From NCBI GenBank assembly GCA_036365515.1, contig CM070874.1, positions 26,165,862 to 26,229,861 of the forward strand: a stretch of 64,000 nucleotides of DNA. Direction: 5' to 3'. This document shows, piece by piece, positions 21,440 to 33,700 of the stretch (position 1 is the stretch's first letter; every line of letters starts with the position of its first letter). This stretch comes from Torymus aiolomorphi (lineage: Eukaryota; Arthropoda; Insecta; Hymenoptera; Torymidae). The position numbers were made by a program, and so were the translations under genes. The notes beneath the pieces were generated by a model that had not been told where the DNA came from, searched no databases, and saw only the letters and a program-made list of their open reading frames with translations.

Positions 21440-21950
21440 TTTGTAAATTGGTACTTTTGAGGAGATGTGAACCTTTCGCTCAGAGTTCGGACAATGTGAC
21501 TAAAGAAATAATGACCCTCAAGTTACCGACTCTGGGAAAAGGGGGTATAGATTTCTCCTCAAAAGTCGCGATTCTTGCTTTGAGAAATTTGAGGAGTCTC
21601 CTAAAAATGTCGACATCTCTTCAAAAGTACCGATCTATACGTTGATATCTCTTCAAATATACCAATTTCCATAGTTATATATATATATGTGTGTGTGTTT
21701 GTAAATTGGTACTTTTGGGGAGATGTGGACCTTTCGCTCAGAGTTCGGACAATGTGACTAAAGAAATAATGACCCCCAGGTTACCGGCTCTGGGAAAAGG
21801 GGGTATAGATTTCTCCTCAAAAGTCGCGATTCTTGCTTTGAGAAATTTGAGGAGTCTCTTCAAAATGCCGACATCTCTTCAAAAGTACCAATCTATATGT
21901 TGATATCTCTTCAAATATACCAATTCCCATAGTTATGATATACATATATA
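21440..21950. repeat. Tandem duplication, 258-bp period
   Basis: The block starting TTTGTAAATTGGTACTTTTG occurs at 21440 and 21698 with few differences. Each copy keeps a frame of 65-70 codons, probably by chance. It is preceded by GT/TA microsatellite sequence at 21395-21432. Confidence 0.9.
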
Positions 21951-22176
21951 TGTATTACTATTTAAGTGTCCGAGCCCTAAGTCTATGGGTATACCTTTTT
22001 TACAAGCCTATAATCATCGGTGAGTAATTATATAGATCCGGTTCTCGCGTACACTATCGGCCTCACTGATGAGCATAGACTTGAAAAGAAGGTACACCCT
22101 TAGAGCATATACTACTAGAGGCAGCTTCCAATGCGCGGAAAGCGTAACACGAGAGAGAGAGAAAGGTATAGTGACC

Positions 22177-23873
22177 TGTTATGAACTGCGTTCACGCGAA
22201 CGAGTATCGTTGTATTTAGGGTCACCCTACAATGATTCTGGAACATTCCCACAAATAAATAATAAGATAATTTAAATAAATACCAAAGATTAATCTATAC
22301 ATTGTTTAGTTAATTAACCAAGTTATAAACAAGTAATTAACGATAATTAACTTTAACAAATAATAATTGCGCCCGTATAGCAATGCGTTAACGAACAAAT
22401 TGGGATTTAGCAATAAATAACGATAGTAATCTAAGGTTAAATTAATAACTATTCTGATAATAAATAATAATTACGAGACGCACTGTAATAATAATAGCTA
22501 GGGAAAAGCTCGCTCAGGTAGGGTAAAGCTCTGTTTATAGGAGGATAGTCAGCACGACGACAATCAACGGTCAACTAGTTCCAGAAATCCATTAGCCAGC
22601 GGCCGGCAGAGCATAAACAATTCTGAGAAGTGCCTACCCGACGAGAAGGAATGCAGGAGCGAAAACAAGTCCGAGAACAGTACAGCAGTCAACAGGGCGA
22701 CAAACAATTCCCGGAACTGCTACGACACGGAGCGCAACGGTCGGCATCGGAACAACCAATCACGAACCAGCGGCGCCCCACGCCACTGGATGGGGCCGGG
22801 CCGTCACTCACTACTCAGCGCTTTCGACCCTACTTTCGGGTCTGACGCCTCTCCACCGCCACTCTGTCCGCTCTCTCACCTTCAGAGTGGGGGGAGGCCT
22901 CCGAGGCAACTTGGCGTCCTACAGTCTCTACACCATACTATCCCCACTACCAACCTCGGACTACTACGTCACAGAGCGCAACGGTCTATAGAGGAGAACC
23001 AATCAGGAGGCAGGCACAAGCGCTGCAAGTCGAGAGGGGATTTTCGGCCAGGATCTGAGCATCTACAGGTGTTCCCCCACCACGAAGCTCGCTCGTGATT
23101 GGGAGAAGAGAGGGAAGCACTCGGCCCTTCTAGGCACCCATAGGCCTCGGAACCGACTTCAACTTTCCGCCACCAGAGGAACTGGCTCCTCCCATATCCT
23201 CTCGTTAACGGTTCGAGGTTCGCGTCAGGGATATAAAAGAAGAGCCCCGGGCCGCCAGAGTCAGTCGCTACCGAGCACATGAGACGCTTTGTAGCTGAGA
23301 CCTGGGTCATCGCCAACTAATCTGGTCCTTGTACCGTGTACGTTGCGATCCAAGCCAACTAATCTGGTCCTTGTGACCGTGTACGTTACGCCCAGAAGCT
23401 CTAACAGTCGGCTGCCAACTGTCTGGTCTTTGTTACCGTGTACGTTGTGCCGTTGAGCTTTTAGTCGAAGGTTACCAAGTACCTCAAAGCTTAGTAACAG
23501 TATTGCATCAGTGCGCGTAATCCGGTTTATTGACTAACCGAATAATTGTTAAAGACATTAATTCAAGTTACTTTAATTCAATAAATTGCATCATTACGAG
23601 TAATCTGGCTCTATCTTACTGTCGGTTAAGGTTTATATCAAGTCACGAACACGTTACGAATAATTGTTAAAGACATTAATTCAAGTTATCAATAATTTCA
23701 ATAAATTACATCATTTAACTTTAAATCTTCTCGTGAGTGGTTATTTCAAATTACCCGCAACTCCTTGCGCTTCAGCGCTTAATTGAGCAATCTTTCCCAC
23801 ATTCTAATTGGTCAACCCGGCGACCATTGGAGAAACGCCCTTCTGCACTCAGACCCCGACTCGAGTCATAACA
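22177..23873 (+). mobile_element. Solo LTR of an LTR retrotransposon (1,697 bp)
   Basis: Begins TGTTATGA and ends TCATAACA, flanked by the 4-bp duplication GACC (22173-22176 and 23874-23877); the mirrored arm near 26000 shows the empty site. A TATA box (TATAAAAG, 23232) precedes an initiator-like TCAGTC about 30 bp downstream. Repeated 'ctggtccttgt...cgtgtacgtt' blocks follow at 23325-23455, then a duplicated AATAAA-bearing block at 23530-23720. The order fits U3-R-U5. The family (gypsy or BEL) cannot be told without an internal region. Confidence 0.85.
23227..23270 (+). promoter_or_regulatory. LTR core promoter
   Basis: TATAAAAG at 23232 and TCAGTCGC at 23261 have the spacing of a TATA-Inr promoter of insect LTR retrotransposons. 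Confidence 0.6.
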
Positions 23874-24237
23874 GACCAAGTACATGCTATCTCTCTCTCG
23901 CAGCACGTGATTGGTTGAAAGGGTTACGCTCACAAATGAATGAAGCCAATCGAATAAATGCGCGGAAATTTTGAAATGCTGTGTACGTACAGCATTTCAA
24001 AATTTTTGCGCATTCACTACTTGCAATAACAAACATTAAATACACAACAAAATAAGTAGTTTGATAATCAACTTACATATTTAATAATTTATATAATAAA
24101 AAATGTTATATAACAAATTAGTTTTATATAATTGTTTATAAACATGCATAAAAGTATTTAACTTAAACATTTTAGGGAATAGTTAGAATAAATAAAATTA
24201 TAAACAGTAGACTTATTGATTTTTAAACAAGATTAAT

Positions 24238-25420
24238 TTAGTGTAAATTCCTTAAAATTTTTTTGGTCGTTTTTTCCTTCTTCTGAGTTTCAAAATGTTT
24301 TATTCTAATTTTTAAATATTTCGATACTATTATCTTGATGACATCTAATCTATGCCTTTCAGGTTCTTCTGAATGATGCATTTTTAGTAAATTTTCGGGT
24401 ATGGCATTTAAACATTTTAGATAAAGCTCATTGTATATACCTGGTCTCGAACAATAAAATAATCTAAAAAATTTTTCTAATACTTTACTAATTGTTACTA
24501 TATCATTGCAGGCTTTTATTAAACCTCCTCCATTTCTCTTGTTTAATAGGTCTGAATTACTAACTTCATGGGTTAATAGTGTAGGACAGATCATGCAATT
24601 ATTTCTTATTAACAACGTTCTTAAAACAAATCCTGCTAAGTATTCAACTACACTATCTATATATTTTTTATTAGTATTTCCTCCATAAAAATTTTGCTGA
24701 TTTACATCAACTTTTATTTTAAAATCATTATCAATGTTATAATCTTTCTTTACAGAGTCACCGATTTCGTTTTCCTCAACAAACTTTTTCCTTGCAGTTT
24801 CTAAAATTTCTGTATTATCTAAGCTGATACTATTTGCATTTATTGAGCCTTTGATGTCTGCATGTATTAATAATTTTTTAAATGAATTAGTAAATTGGTA
24901 GCAGGTTGAGTTATTGCTATATCCGCCTCTGCTTCTTACTGCACTAAAAAAAGTTTCTAGATGGTCTTGACTTAGTTTGTAAGTTAATTAATACCCATTT
25001 ATCTTTTTATAATAAATATTGTATATATTAAGAACATTTTCAAGTGATATAATAAATCCAACAAAACCACACTTTTTCTTAGAATTTATCACCAAAGTAC
25101 TATCGTTTAATTTTAAGTCTCTGATATATTGGAGAATGTTTTCAACTTTGGCTGTAAGCTGCTGTATATTATTTTCAGAAATTCCCACTTTACTCTCGTC
25201 TTTTGAATATCATTCTCGGGAATTCAATATATCAAAAGCTTCATTAAATAATGAGCAAAATTTTGCAGTTCCGTCAACATCTTTGAATTCTTTTTCACCT
25301 AGATCTCTAATATGCAATAACGGGATACTAACACTTTTACTCAAAGTTTGAGCAGCCAGCTTGACATTCATTTTATTTTGATCGTATTCTATATCGTCGG
25401 GTAGGAGGAAAAAGGAGCTA
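24238..25420 (-). pseudogene. P-element/THAP9-like transposase, C-terminal relic
   Basis: Read from 25420 downwards, the blocks are KLAAQTLSKSV (about 25365), FDILNSREYD, then KKKCGFVGFIISLENVLNIY (25085), LSQDHLETFFSAVRSRGGYS (24975) and, at 24615-24238, the C-terminal domain HEVSNSDLLNKRNGGGLIKA. Their order matches the catalytic C-terminal half of P-like transposases, where the QDHLE Glu belongs to the RNase H-like active site. At least two frame changes and stops separate the blocks; the THAP domain and the first catalytic Asp are gone. It would have been a DNA-cutting nuclear enzyme. A second, longer relative is at 30781-33860. Confidence 0.85.
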
Positions 25421-25539
25421 TTTCGAAAAAGGGTTGAAAAAGGAGCTATTTCGAGAAAGCGTTGAAGAAGGAGCTATTTCGAATGAGCATTGAAAAAGGA
25501 GCTATTTCGAATGAGCGCCCAAGAAGGAGCTATCTCAGA
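25404..25539. repeat. 28-bp minisatellite, five copies
   Basis: Unit like TTGAAAAAGGAGCTATTTCG plus eight variable bases, at 25404-25539. A single inverted unit lies at 25659-25692, so the array arose within the inverted-repeat part of the P-like relic. Confidence 0.85.
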
Positions 25540-26685
25540 AGTCATTTTTTTTTCTCAAAATTTAAGTTGGCAATACTGTAGTATAGAGAAGAATATGTTT
25601 AATATTAAGATGGTATTTTAACTATTAACATGACATTGTAACTATTAACATATATTTTTCAACGCTTTTTCGAAATAGCTCCTTTTCCAACGCTAAAATG
25701 TTTAAGTTAAATACTTTGAAGTTGTGTTTATGCATGTATATAAACAATTATATAAAACTAAATTGTTATATAAAATTTTTTATTATATAAATTATTGAAT
25801 ATATAAGTTGATTATCAATCTACTTTTTTTGTTGTGTATTTAATGTTTGTTATTGAAAGTAGTGAATGAGCAAAAATTTTGAAATGCTGTACCTACACAG
25901 CATTTCAAAATTTCCGCGCATTTATTCGATTGGCTTCATTCATTTGTGAGCGTAACCCTTTCAACCAATCACGTGCCGCGAGAGAGAGATAGGATGTACT
26001 TGGTCACTATACCTTTCTCTCTCTCTCTTTCGTGTGACGCTTTCCGCGCATTGGACGCTGCCACTAGTAGTATATGCTCAAAGGGTGTACTTTCTTTACA
26101 ACTCTATGCTCATCAGTGAGTTCGATAGTGTATTCGAGAACCGGATCTATAGAATTATTCACCGATGATCATAGACTTGTAAAAAAGGTATATCCATAGA
26201 CTTAGGGCTCGGACACTTGAAAAGCAATATATATATATAAGGAACAGCGAGATACAGGAGGAACAAGAAGTATATATAGATAATAATAAAGAAATCCATG
26301 TAATTCTTGTTCTTTTTATCTGTTCCTTTTTAAGTCTCCGCGCCCTTATAGACATATGGGCCGTACACGAAAAAAAGAATGGATAAAAAGAACAAGAAAT
26401 ACATGGGTTTCTATATCTATATATACGAGGAACAACGAAATACAGAAGGAACAAGAAGTATATATAGATATACTAACCAATGTTATTCTTGTTCATTATA
26501 TCCTGTTCCTTTTTTCGTGTACGGCCCATATAAGTCTATGGGTATACCCTACAAGAAAATTGGAGAGTGTACGGAAACGAGGTAAGGGTAGGAGTACGTG
26601 GTACAGTATGGATTCACCCTGATCTCTCTCTCTCTCTACACATATGCACGCCCTTTCTACAATAGGTTCAGTTCAATCAACGAAA

Positions 26686-26975
26686 ATAGACGCTTATAGA
26701 AGCGTATTTTAGATGGGGAGCGAGGTCGAGAAAAAAATAGGCCGAGGGATGGCGCTAGCATCAAAATTTTATGCTTTTCTTTTGAATTGCCGCGCCAGTT
26801 GCGGTGAGCTGAGCACAGGCTGCACAGATAGTGTCGACTGTTGATCTATCTCGCTGTAAAACACCTTGAATCATTTGATAAAATTAAATTCATATAAATA
26901 TAACAAATGAAATGCAGATTGAAATGCAAATATATATCAAAATTTTCTAAACGTATTTGTGCATGGTTATTACGC
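26686..26975. other. Inner end of the left arm and unassigned DNA
   Basis: The first 35 bp (tagacgcttatagaagcg) match the inverse of 38300-38330, the last traceable mirrored bases of the 32-kb element. The rest shows no feature. Confidence 0.5.
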
Positions 26976-27314
26976 TTGAAGGTGTTTTATACCGAAACTT
27001 GTTGGTTAAAAAGATATTAACAATTTAATTGTTCAACTGGCTGTAAAAATGATATATATTCAAAAATGTTTATTATATAAATGTCGATCGAGTTATTGCA
27101 AATTCAACTCTGCACTCGCTATAATTTCATTTAACGTTCCAACTTTCATTTTTATTCAAATTTTTTTTTCTTACTCGCCCACCCGAAAGTATGTACTTTC
27201 GGCCCGCATCTCCGGGCCGAAAGAGAAACTTTCGCATCCTATTTTAGACGAACCGCACGCTCTGATTGGCTGCCGAAATTTCCTGACCCGCGGCGCTTCA
27301 GCGCCCGCGCGCAT

Positions 27315-27624
27315 GTCCGAGGAAAGATGTTTGTGCGGTGTGAAGGTTAGACACGTACGAAATAAACAGAGGAAAGTGCACGGGTGACGAGAAAAAAGTT
27401 AGTTGAAATAAAAAGTGGTTTTGTTTGATCGTGGTTATTGTTTTTCCTCTTGTTTTCTACACGTACTTTCGAGTCGTGTAGAAACAATTAAGTAAACGTA
27501 TGGACGGGAGCGTCCGAGGAAAATATGTTTGTGCGGTGTGAAGGTTAGACACGTACGAAATAGACAGAGGAAAGTGCACGTGTGACGAGAAAAAAGAGTT
27601 AGATGAAATAAAAAGTGGTGTTGT
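27315..27624. repeat. Direct repeats of about 110 bp
   Basis: 27315-27424 and 27512-27624 are nearly identical, from GTCCGAGGAAA to AAAAGTGG(T)TTTGT, separated by 87 bp. The role is unknown; the arrangement could be the leftovers of repeated ends. Confidence 0.85.
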
Positions 27625-27645
27625 CTTTTTTTAATGAATGTGTTT

Positions 27646-27713
27646 CTGATGCCCGCCCCGACCAGCAAAACCTCGGCTTCGCCTCGGTCTTGCAAATGTC
27701 GGGCGGGCATCAG
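27646..27713. repeat. Hairpin H1 with CTCGGCTTCGCCTCGG apex
   Basis: About 24-bp arms (CTGATGCCCGCCCCGAC and its inverse) surround a 17-base apex, CCTCGGCTTCGCCTCGG. Confidence 0.85.
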
Positions 27714-27965
27714 ACCATCTGTACAATCTGTACAGACGCCCAAAAAACCAGCTCTCTACGCCGGCGGCCGGGTCGAAAGAAAAAACAGTCAGTAATATCG
27801 ACCGAGCTACCCAAAGCGGCCGACAGAGGCACTACTATCGAGCGGGCCGAAAGAAAAACTAACACTCAAACACAGCTAGCAGACGACAACGCAATTTTAT
27901 CTATTATTTAACAATTACAGAACGTACTTTCGGCCGGGGAGTAAGAAAAATAGTATACAATACTT

Positions 27966-28060
27966 GGACCGGAAATTGGATGCCCTGGCCGTGCGTTATG
28001 ACGCCCTCGGCTTCGCCTCGGGCGTCATACCACGCACGGCCCGGAAATCCAATTTCCGGC
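27966..28060. repeat. Hairpin H2 with the same apex
   Basis: Arms of about 38 bp (CCGGAAATTGGAT, GGCCGTGCGT, ATGACG and inverses) surround CCCTCGGCTTCGCCTCGGG. The stems share no sequence with H1. Confidence 0.9.
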
Positions 28061-28214
28061 CCACGTATCGTAATATACTATTTTTACTCATAATACCTCA
28101 TTTTGAAGATGAGATCTTCTCCTATCGATATAGAAATAAATATTTACGTATATGATAAAAAAAATTGATAACATTATAAACCAAGGTACGAGTAAAATAG
28201 TATATTACACAACA

Positions 28215-28315
28215 AGGGAGGTAAAGAGTTGGCCAGTCCAGAGCACGTGTAAATTGACACCCGAGCCGAAGGCGAGGGTGGCAAACATGTGCTCTGGAGT
28301 GGCTCTCTTTACCCC
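28215..28315. repeat. Hairpin H3 with a related apex
   Basis: Arms of about 40 bp (GTAAAGAG, CCAGTCCAGAGCACGTGT and inverses) surround CCGAGCCGAAGGCGAGG. That is the H1/H2 apex read on the other strand with its central GGC/GCC exchanged. Confidence 0.85.
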
Positions 28316-28331
28316 CATGTTGCGTATACGA

Positions 28332-28422
28332 TTTTTCATCATACCCGGGCCGAAATTACCACATTCGCGTTTCGGAGCAGGGAGCGAAAATGGTACTTTC
28401 GGCCAGGGTATGGTGAAAAATG
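28332..28422. repeat. Hairpin H4
   Basis: Arms 'ttttcatcatacccgggccga' and its inverse at 28400-28422 surround a GC-rich apex (CGCGTTTCGGAGCAGGGAGCG) unlike that of H1-H3. Ends carry GGCCGAAA, which also marks the ends of the 27168-27955 sub-block. Confidence 0.8.
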
Positions 28423-29340
28423 TATTTTCCCTTTATTTAGTGATTCATTTGAACACATTCTTTTGAAATGGTAATATTAAGACCAACATATGATTATTAT
28501 TTAATTTAAAACAAAGGATTTAAAATATAGTCACGTTTTATTATTACCATTGGATTTAGTGAAATAATGGTTAAAGCTTTAAGCGCGCAAAGGCCGTACG
28601 CGCAAGGGACAATTGTTTGATATGACAACCTATGAATTGCTCTTTTCTACGTAAAATAATTTACTTTACTTATAAACATGCAATAAATTATTTATTTACT
28701 AATATTTTTATTTTTTATTTATTTAAAAAAGTAATAAAAAGAAGACTCTTCATTATCTATTTTCATAAATATAATCTTTTATATGCGGAACTCATGCGCG
28801 TAGGCGCATCTCTGTGCGCTTATAAGTTTAATCGCTATTTTACTTGAGGTCATAATAACAATTAAACATCACTATGTATCAAATTCTTTAATGTACAATA
28901 AAGAATAATCCTATGTGAAAAAATGGGTTCAAATTTGTTATTAAATAGAAGAAAATTACATTTTTCACTGATATCTTTGATTTATAATGTTATTAATTTT
29001 TTTTTCATATAATATGTAAATATTTATTTCTATATCGATAGGAGAAGATCTCATCTTCAAAATGAGGATTATAAGTAAAATAAATTTGAATAAGAATGAA
29101 AGTTAGAACGTTAAATGAAATTATAGTGAGTGCCGATCTGAATTTGCAATAACTCGACTTTTATATCATAAACATTTTTTAATGTGTATCATTCTTACAG
29201 CCAGTCGAACAATTAAATTGTTAATATCTTTTTTGTTAATTTCTTTTATGTTCGTAATAGTTTCTGTTTGTAATTTACCGTTTGATATCTTGAAAATATT
29301 TGAAGTGACATTATATTTCGTAAAACACCTATATGAAATT

Positions 29341-30615
29341 TTACCATTCTAATTAAATGCCTTCTTTGGTAGATAAAAAGATGTTGCAGCTATTTCAAAA
29401 TCATGGGGTAATGAAACAATATCAGTATGAATTTTTAAAAACAAGGAACGTAAAAATCGACTGCTCGTTACAATCAAGATTGTTTATTCTCCTTGAATTC
29501 ATGAATTATCCATCAATATGTTCTGCTCTCAGTTAATATGTGTTTACACAAATATTTGTAATATTTTGCACGTTGCCTCCGTAACTTGATTTCAATAATT
29601 ATTTAAAACAATACAGATATTATATGCAAACTCAATATTATTCGATGGAAACCAAGCGGGAAGGTGGCAGATATCTTCCATCAGGATAGGATAGGAAACA
29701 CAGGAAGCTTAGGTTAGGGAACAACGAGTAATGAATATATTTGCAAATATTAGAAACATGCAAAAAAAAATGAACTGCAGAAATGAACATAACATTACAA
29801 CGCGAAACTTTTCACTAGAATTTATTTGAAAAACTATAAATAATTATTAACATCATTATTGTCCTTATACATGCATACATGCAACTAAATATTATTGATT
29901 TGAAATTTTAAACTATTATCATGCATTACACCGAATTTACTAGCTTAAAATTACCAGAATAAAGTATTAAAATCGAAATAAAACGTCAAGACGAGGATAA
30001 AAAATATTTTTTTTTTTCTGAAATTTTTTTCACCGTTACAAAGTTTTGTCTATGAGGAAGCAAAAAGATAATCGCCACCCACGTACCTCAAAAATTGCAG
30101 AATATTTTTTATTAACATATAATACAGCATATGCATGCAACATTGGTATTGGCAAAAAAGATGAATAAAATGTGACATTATAAATTTTGAAATTCTACTT
30201 GAAAATGTTATGCAATAAATATTGTAATATGATGGAAATTATAATTATTGAATGAATATAATACAAGTTTTTGTAAAATTAAATATAATATAGTCAAATA
30301 CACAAACTTTTCTATTATTAAAGATGCTGAATTAAAAGTTATTTATGTTGTATAAATTAAAGAAGTGGAAAATTTCTACAAAGGAATTTCAAATTTAAAA
30401 TAATAGCTAGTATAACTTTGATTAAAGAAAATCATAAAAATTATCATCACAAATTTAGTGTATTAATAGTCAATAAACGTCACCTTTTATAGTATCGCAA
30501 ATATTATATTCTGTAAAGAAATATATATATATTTAATAATTGGCAAAAGACAACACAATAAGCACAGAATTTTGCCGAAATTGAGTAATGAAAAAATAAT
30601 TATATTGCCACATAG

Positions 30616-30616
<1 letters not shown>
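29341..30616. other. AT-rich stretch without recognised features
   Basis: About 1.3 kb of AT-rich DNA. I see no long frame, no strong repeat and no RNA gene. Confidence 0.6.

Positions 30617-30686
<70 letters not shown>
30617..30686. repeat. (TA)n microsatellite
   Basis: Uninterrupted TA for about 70 bp, just downstream of the P-like transposase gene. Confidence 0.97.
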
Positions 30687-30689
<3 letters not shown>

Positions 30690-30780
30690 TTTTGACTTAT
30701 CCTTACGTATTAAATAAATTATTTTAATAAAATATATAATATTTAATAAATAAATTAATTAAAGAAATATTTAATATCTT

Positions 30781-33700
30781 TTATTCATGACTCAATTTCT
30801 GCAATTTAGCATTAGGCTTGTTACCAGCAAAATCTATTTTTCTTTTCTTTTTAGCGTCTGGTAAGTCAGTATTTATCCATTTTATTTTATAAAAAATATG
30901 AACTCTAACAAAAAACGCGATTAGAGACTCTCGATGGGATTTACAAGGACCGTCGGTAACCCAAAACTGTTCATGACGTTCCAGAATTTTAGACGTGATT
31001 TTATCAATTAAAACCTGACTAACTTTTGTATTGTGACTTATTTCGAGAAATAATGCATCAAAAGTTTCGATAGCCGTGATAATGACATTGTAAAAATCAT
31101 CCGAAGGTACACAAAGATTTCCAAGTTCATTCGTTACATTAAATATTTTATACGCTTTGAAAAAAATTAATAAATCATCATTACTTTCAAAATTACGGTT
31201 GACTCTAGTTAAAGAAGCTTCACAGTCTAAACAATTAAATTTTGAAATACATTTCGCCGCTATATATCCAGCAACATACTTCATTGCTCCACGTAATGGT
31301 GTAGATGAAATTTGATAATTTGGATTAGAATTATTCTCATTTCTTTCACGGTCATCATTATTTTCACCATAATTAACAAATTCATTTACTCCATTCACGG
31401 CGCCATCGAACGGAATTTCGTTGCAATCGTCGTCAATATCATTGTTTGATGAAATTTGATAATTTGGATTAGAATTATTCTCATTTCTTTCATGATCATC
31501 ATTATTTTCACCATAATTAACAAATTCATTTACTCCATTCACGGCGCCATCGAACGGAATTTCGTTGCAATCGTCGTCAATATCATTGTTTATTAATTCA
31601 TCATTTTGACTACTTGCATTTTCTTCGAAGATATTGTTGTAATTTGCAGGAAAATTACTATGAATACTAAACTCTTCATTAAATACTGACACAGAATTGG
31701 TTACGTTTTCTGGTGGTTCTTGTAAATCAATAACATTTATAGTTTTCACATAATTTGCTAGTAACGGTACTGTTTCGTCAGATTCGCAATTCGTTAATTT
31801 AGATGTAGACATTAAATTTGCAGTGATAGTGTATTGTAAATTATGCCTTACTTGCATTGCAGTTGGATTTTGATTGTGACCAGAACGAGCCGTTAAAACT
31901 GCGAATAAATTTTCTATTGGATCTTGATTTAAATGCGTCGTTAATAAATACACTCCTCCATTTTCTGCCATATCTTCCCATTGTAAAATTATACTATTAA
32001 CCGTCAAATAAAAACCATTAAAACATGGAGGATTACCGTTTTTATCAACGCATTGCCACGTCTCGATCCAATTTAAAGATTCTTTTAAATACTGTAAAAC
32101 TTGAGGATTTAATTTTGATAGAGGACGGCGCAAAGGAATTTTATCATGTGGACTTCTACTATTCAAACAATCGAAAAGATCGTTAACTTTTTTAATGAAA
32201 TTTGCGATTTCTGTACAATTGGGAGGAGTAAAAGGTTGCTTTGGTGCTACCGCACCTGCTAATAAGGCTTTCGAAACACTATTACTAAAAATTTGAGCAG
32301 CAAGACTAACTTTCATTCGTTTAAAACTATCTGGATCTAGATGTTCGTCCGTTAATTTAGGTGCCGATTTACTTGGTAGATATTTTTCCCGGTTTCTTAA
32401 TTCACGAATCGCGCCCCATGCAACTGATTCCCTATTAATTTTGAAATCACGTGTACGAAAAGTATTACGCAGGCACTTGAGTAAATGTGGAGCATCAAAA
32501 TTAAAGAAAATTTTACAGTTATTTGTCTGAAAAAATGGCTTGTCTTTGGTTATTCCCATTTTTCTTATGGCTGATTGATTTGGCGTTCCTTGGTCGCATA
32601 CCATTGATTTTAATGTAAAACCGGCGTTTTTCACGTACGTTCTATAACATCTAAAATTATTTTGAACAACAATTTCCCACTTACACTGTTACAGGAAACA
32701 TAGTAGCAAATAGGCTGTCTCCAATCAGTCTGCCTACCTCTTAACATAAAAACTAAAATATGATTACCATGAGTTTTCTCGCGACCATGTTTTCCCATAT
32801 CAGTGTAACCTTCAATTAAATCTTTTTTTGGATTGTAATCTAGCCACGATTTAATACTCATTTCATCCCACATTAATACACACTCTCGTTCTTTTACTGT
32901 CATCATGCTTGATTTTAGTTGCAATAATTTTAATAATTTAGTGTTGTTACCGGGAGTTAAATCAAGTTCGTTAATCCATCGTCTTATTAAACTAACACAC
33001 GGCAAAGCAAACTCTTTTTGCTCACGCAAATAACTGTAAATTTTTGGAGATTTATAAAATAAATTTATAGCAAATTCCTTTTCTTCATCGGACCATTTTC
33101 TTTGTCTAATATGATTGATTTGCATTTTAAAAAAATTTAAGACGTTGGCATTAAGCTTCAAATAGTTATTATAAAAAGAAACTGCTTCCTTAGATTTTTC
33201 AATTTTATGCTCCAAATTTTTTATTCTTTTATTTTTGTTATGAATTTCTGCAGCAAGTTTATTAGATTTTTCTTTATACCTTTGTTGCTTCACATTTGCT
33301 TCTTTGGTAATTTTTTTTGCATATTTACACTCTTTATCTTTGTGCGATAACTGTTCTTTTAAACTAGCAATTTCATGTTGAACTACACTTTGATATTTGT
33401 TACTTTTATCGGTATTTATAGAATCAACGGTAGAGTTACAATCAAAATTCAACTTGCTTTGCATTCCTGAACAAGATGGCTCATTTGGATCATAACTTTC
33501 TAGCATGTTATCGCTAGTTTCTCTTAAAGATTCATCAAAGCCTAAATTTAAATCAACAGTTGATCTATCAAAACAAGGAGCAAGGACATCAATTTCAAGG
33601 CCATCATGTTCATTAGCGTCATTAGAATCATCTGAATCAGTAGCTAAGCCCTGTTGAATAGGTATAGCAGTATTTTTTAATTTTGTCATACCAGAACCAA

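Larger units (their letters stand above)
21003..26685. mobile_element. Decayed P/THAP9-like element with long TIRs
   Basis: Outer ends read CTGAACCTATTGTAGAAAGG inward on both sides (21010 and 26668). Mirrored blocks are 21010-21400 with 26230-26680, 21955-22176 with 25995-26230, and 23874-24170 with 25690-26000. Between them lies part of a P-like transposase. The left arm was enlarged by a 258-bp tandem duplication and a solo LTR. It sits in the left arm of the 32-kb element; the right arm has the unfilled site near 38330. Confidence 0.7.
26980..29340. mobile_element. Inverted-repeat element holding the hairpin cluster
   Basis: Mirrored pairs are 26985-27165 with 29080-29340 and 28070-28185 with 28975-29090 (for example 'gagatcttctcctatcgata' against its inverse at 29035). 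A sub-block at 27168-27955 has its own ends, TTCTTACTC...CGAAAGTA and TACTTTCGGCC...GAGTAAGAA. No transposase was recognised. The small frames around 27049-27911 lie in GC-rich DNA and match nothing I know. Confidence 0.6.

Noticed and set aside
29700..29720. Telomere-like TTAGG words
   Set aside because: Only two adjacent imperfect words (cttaggttaggg); no array.
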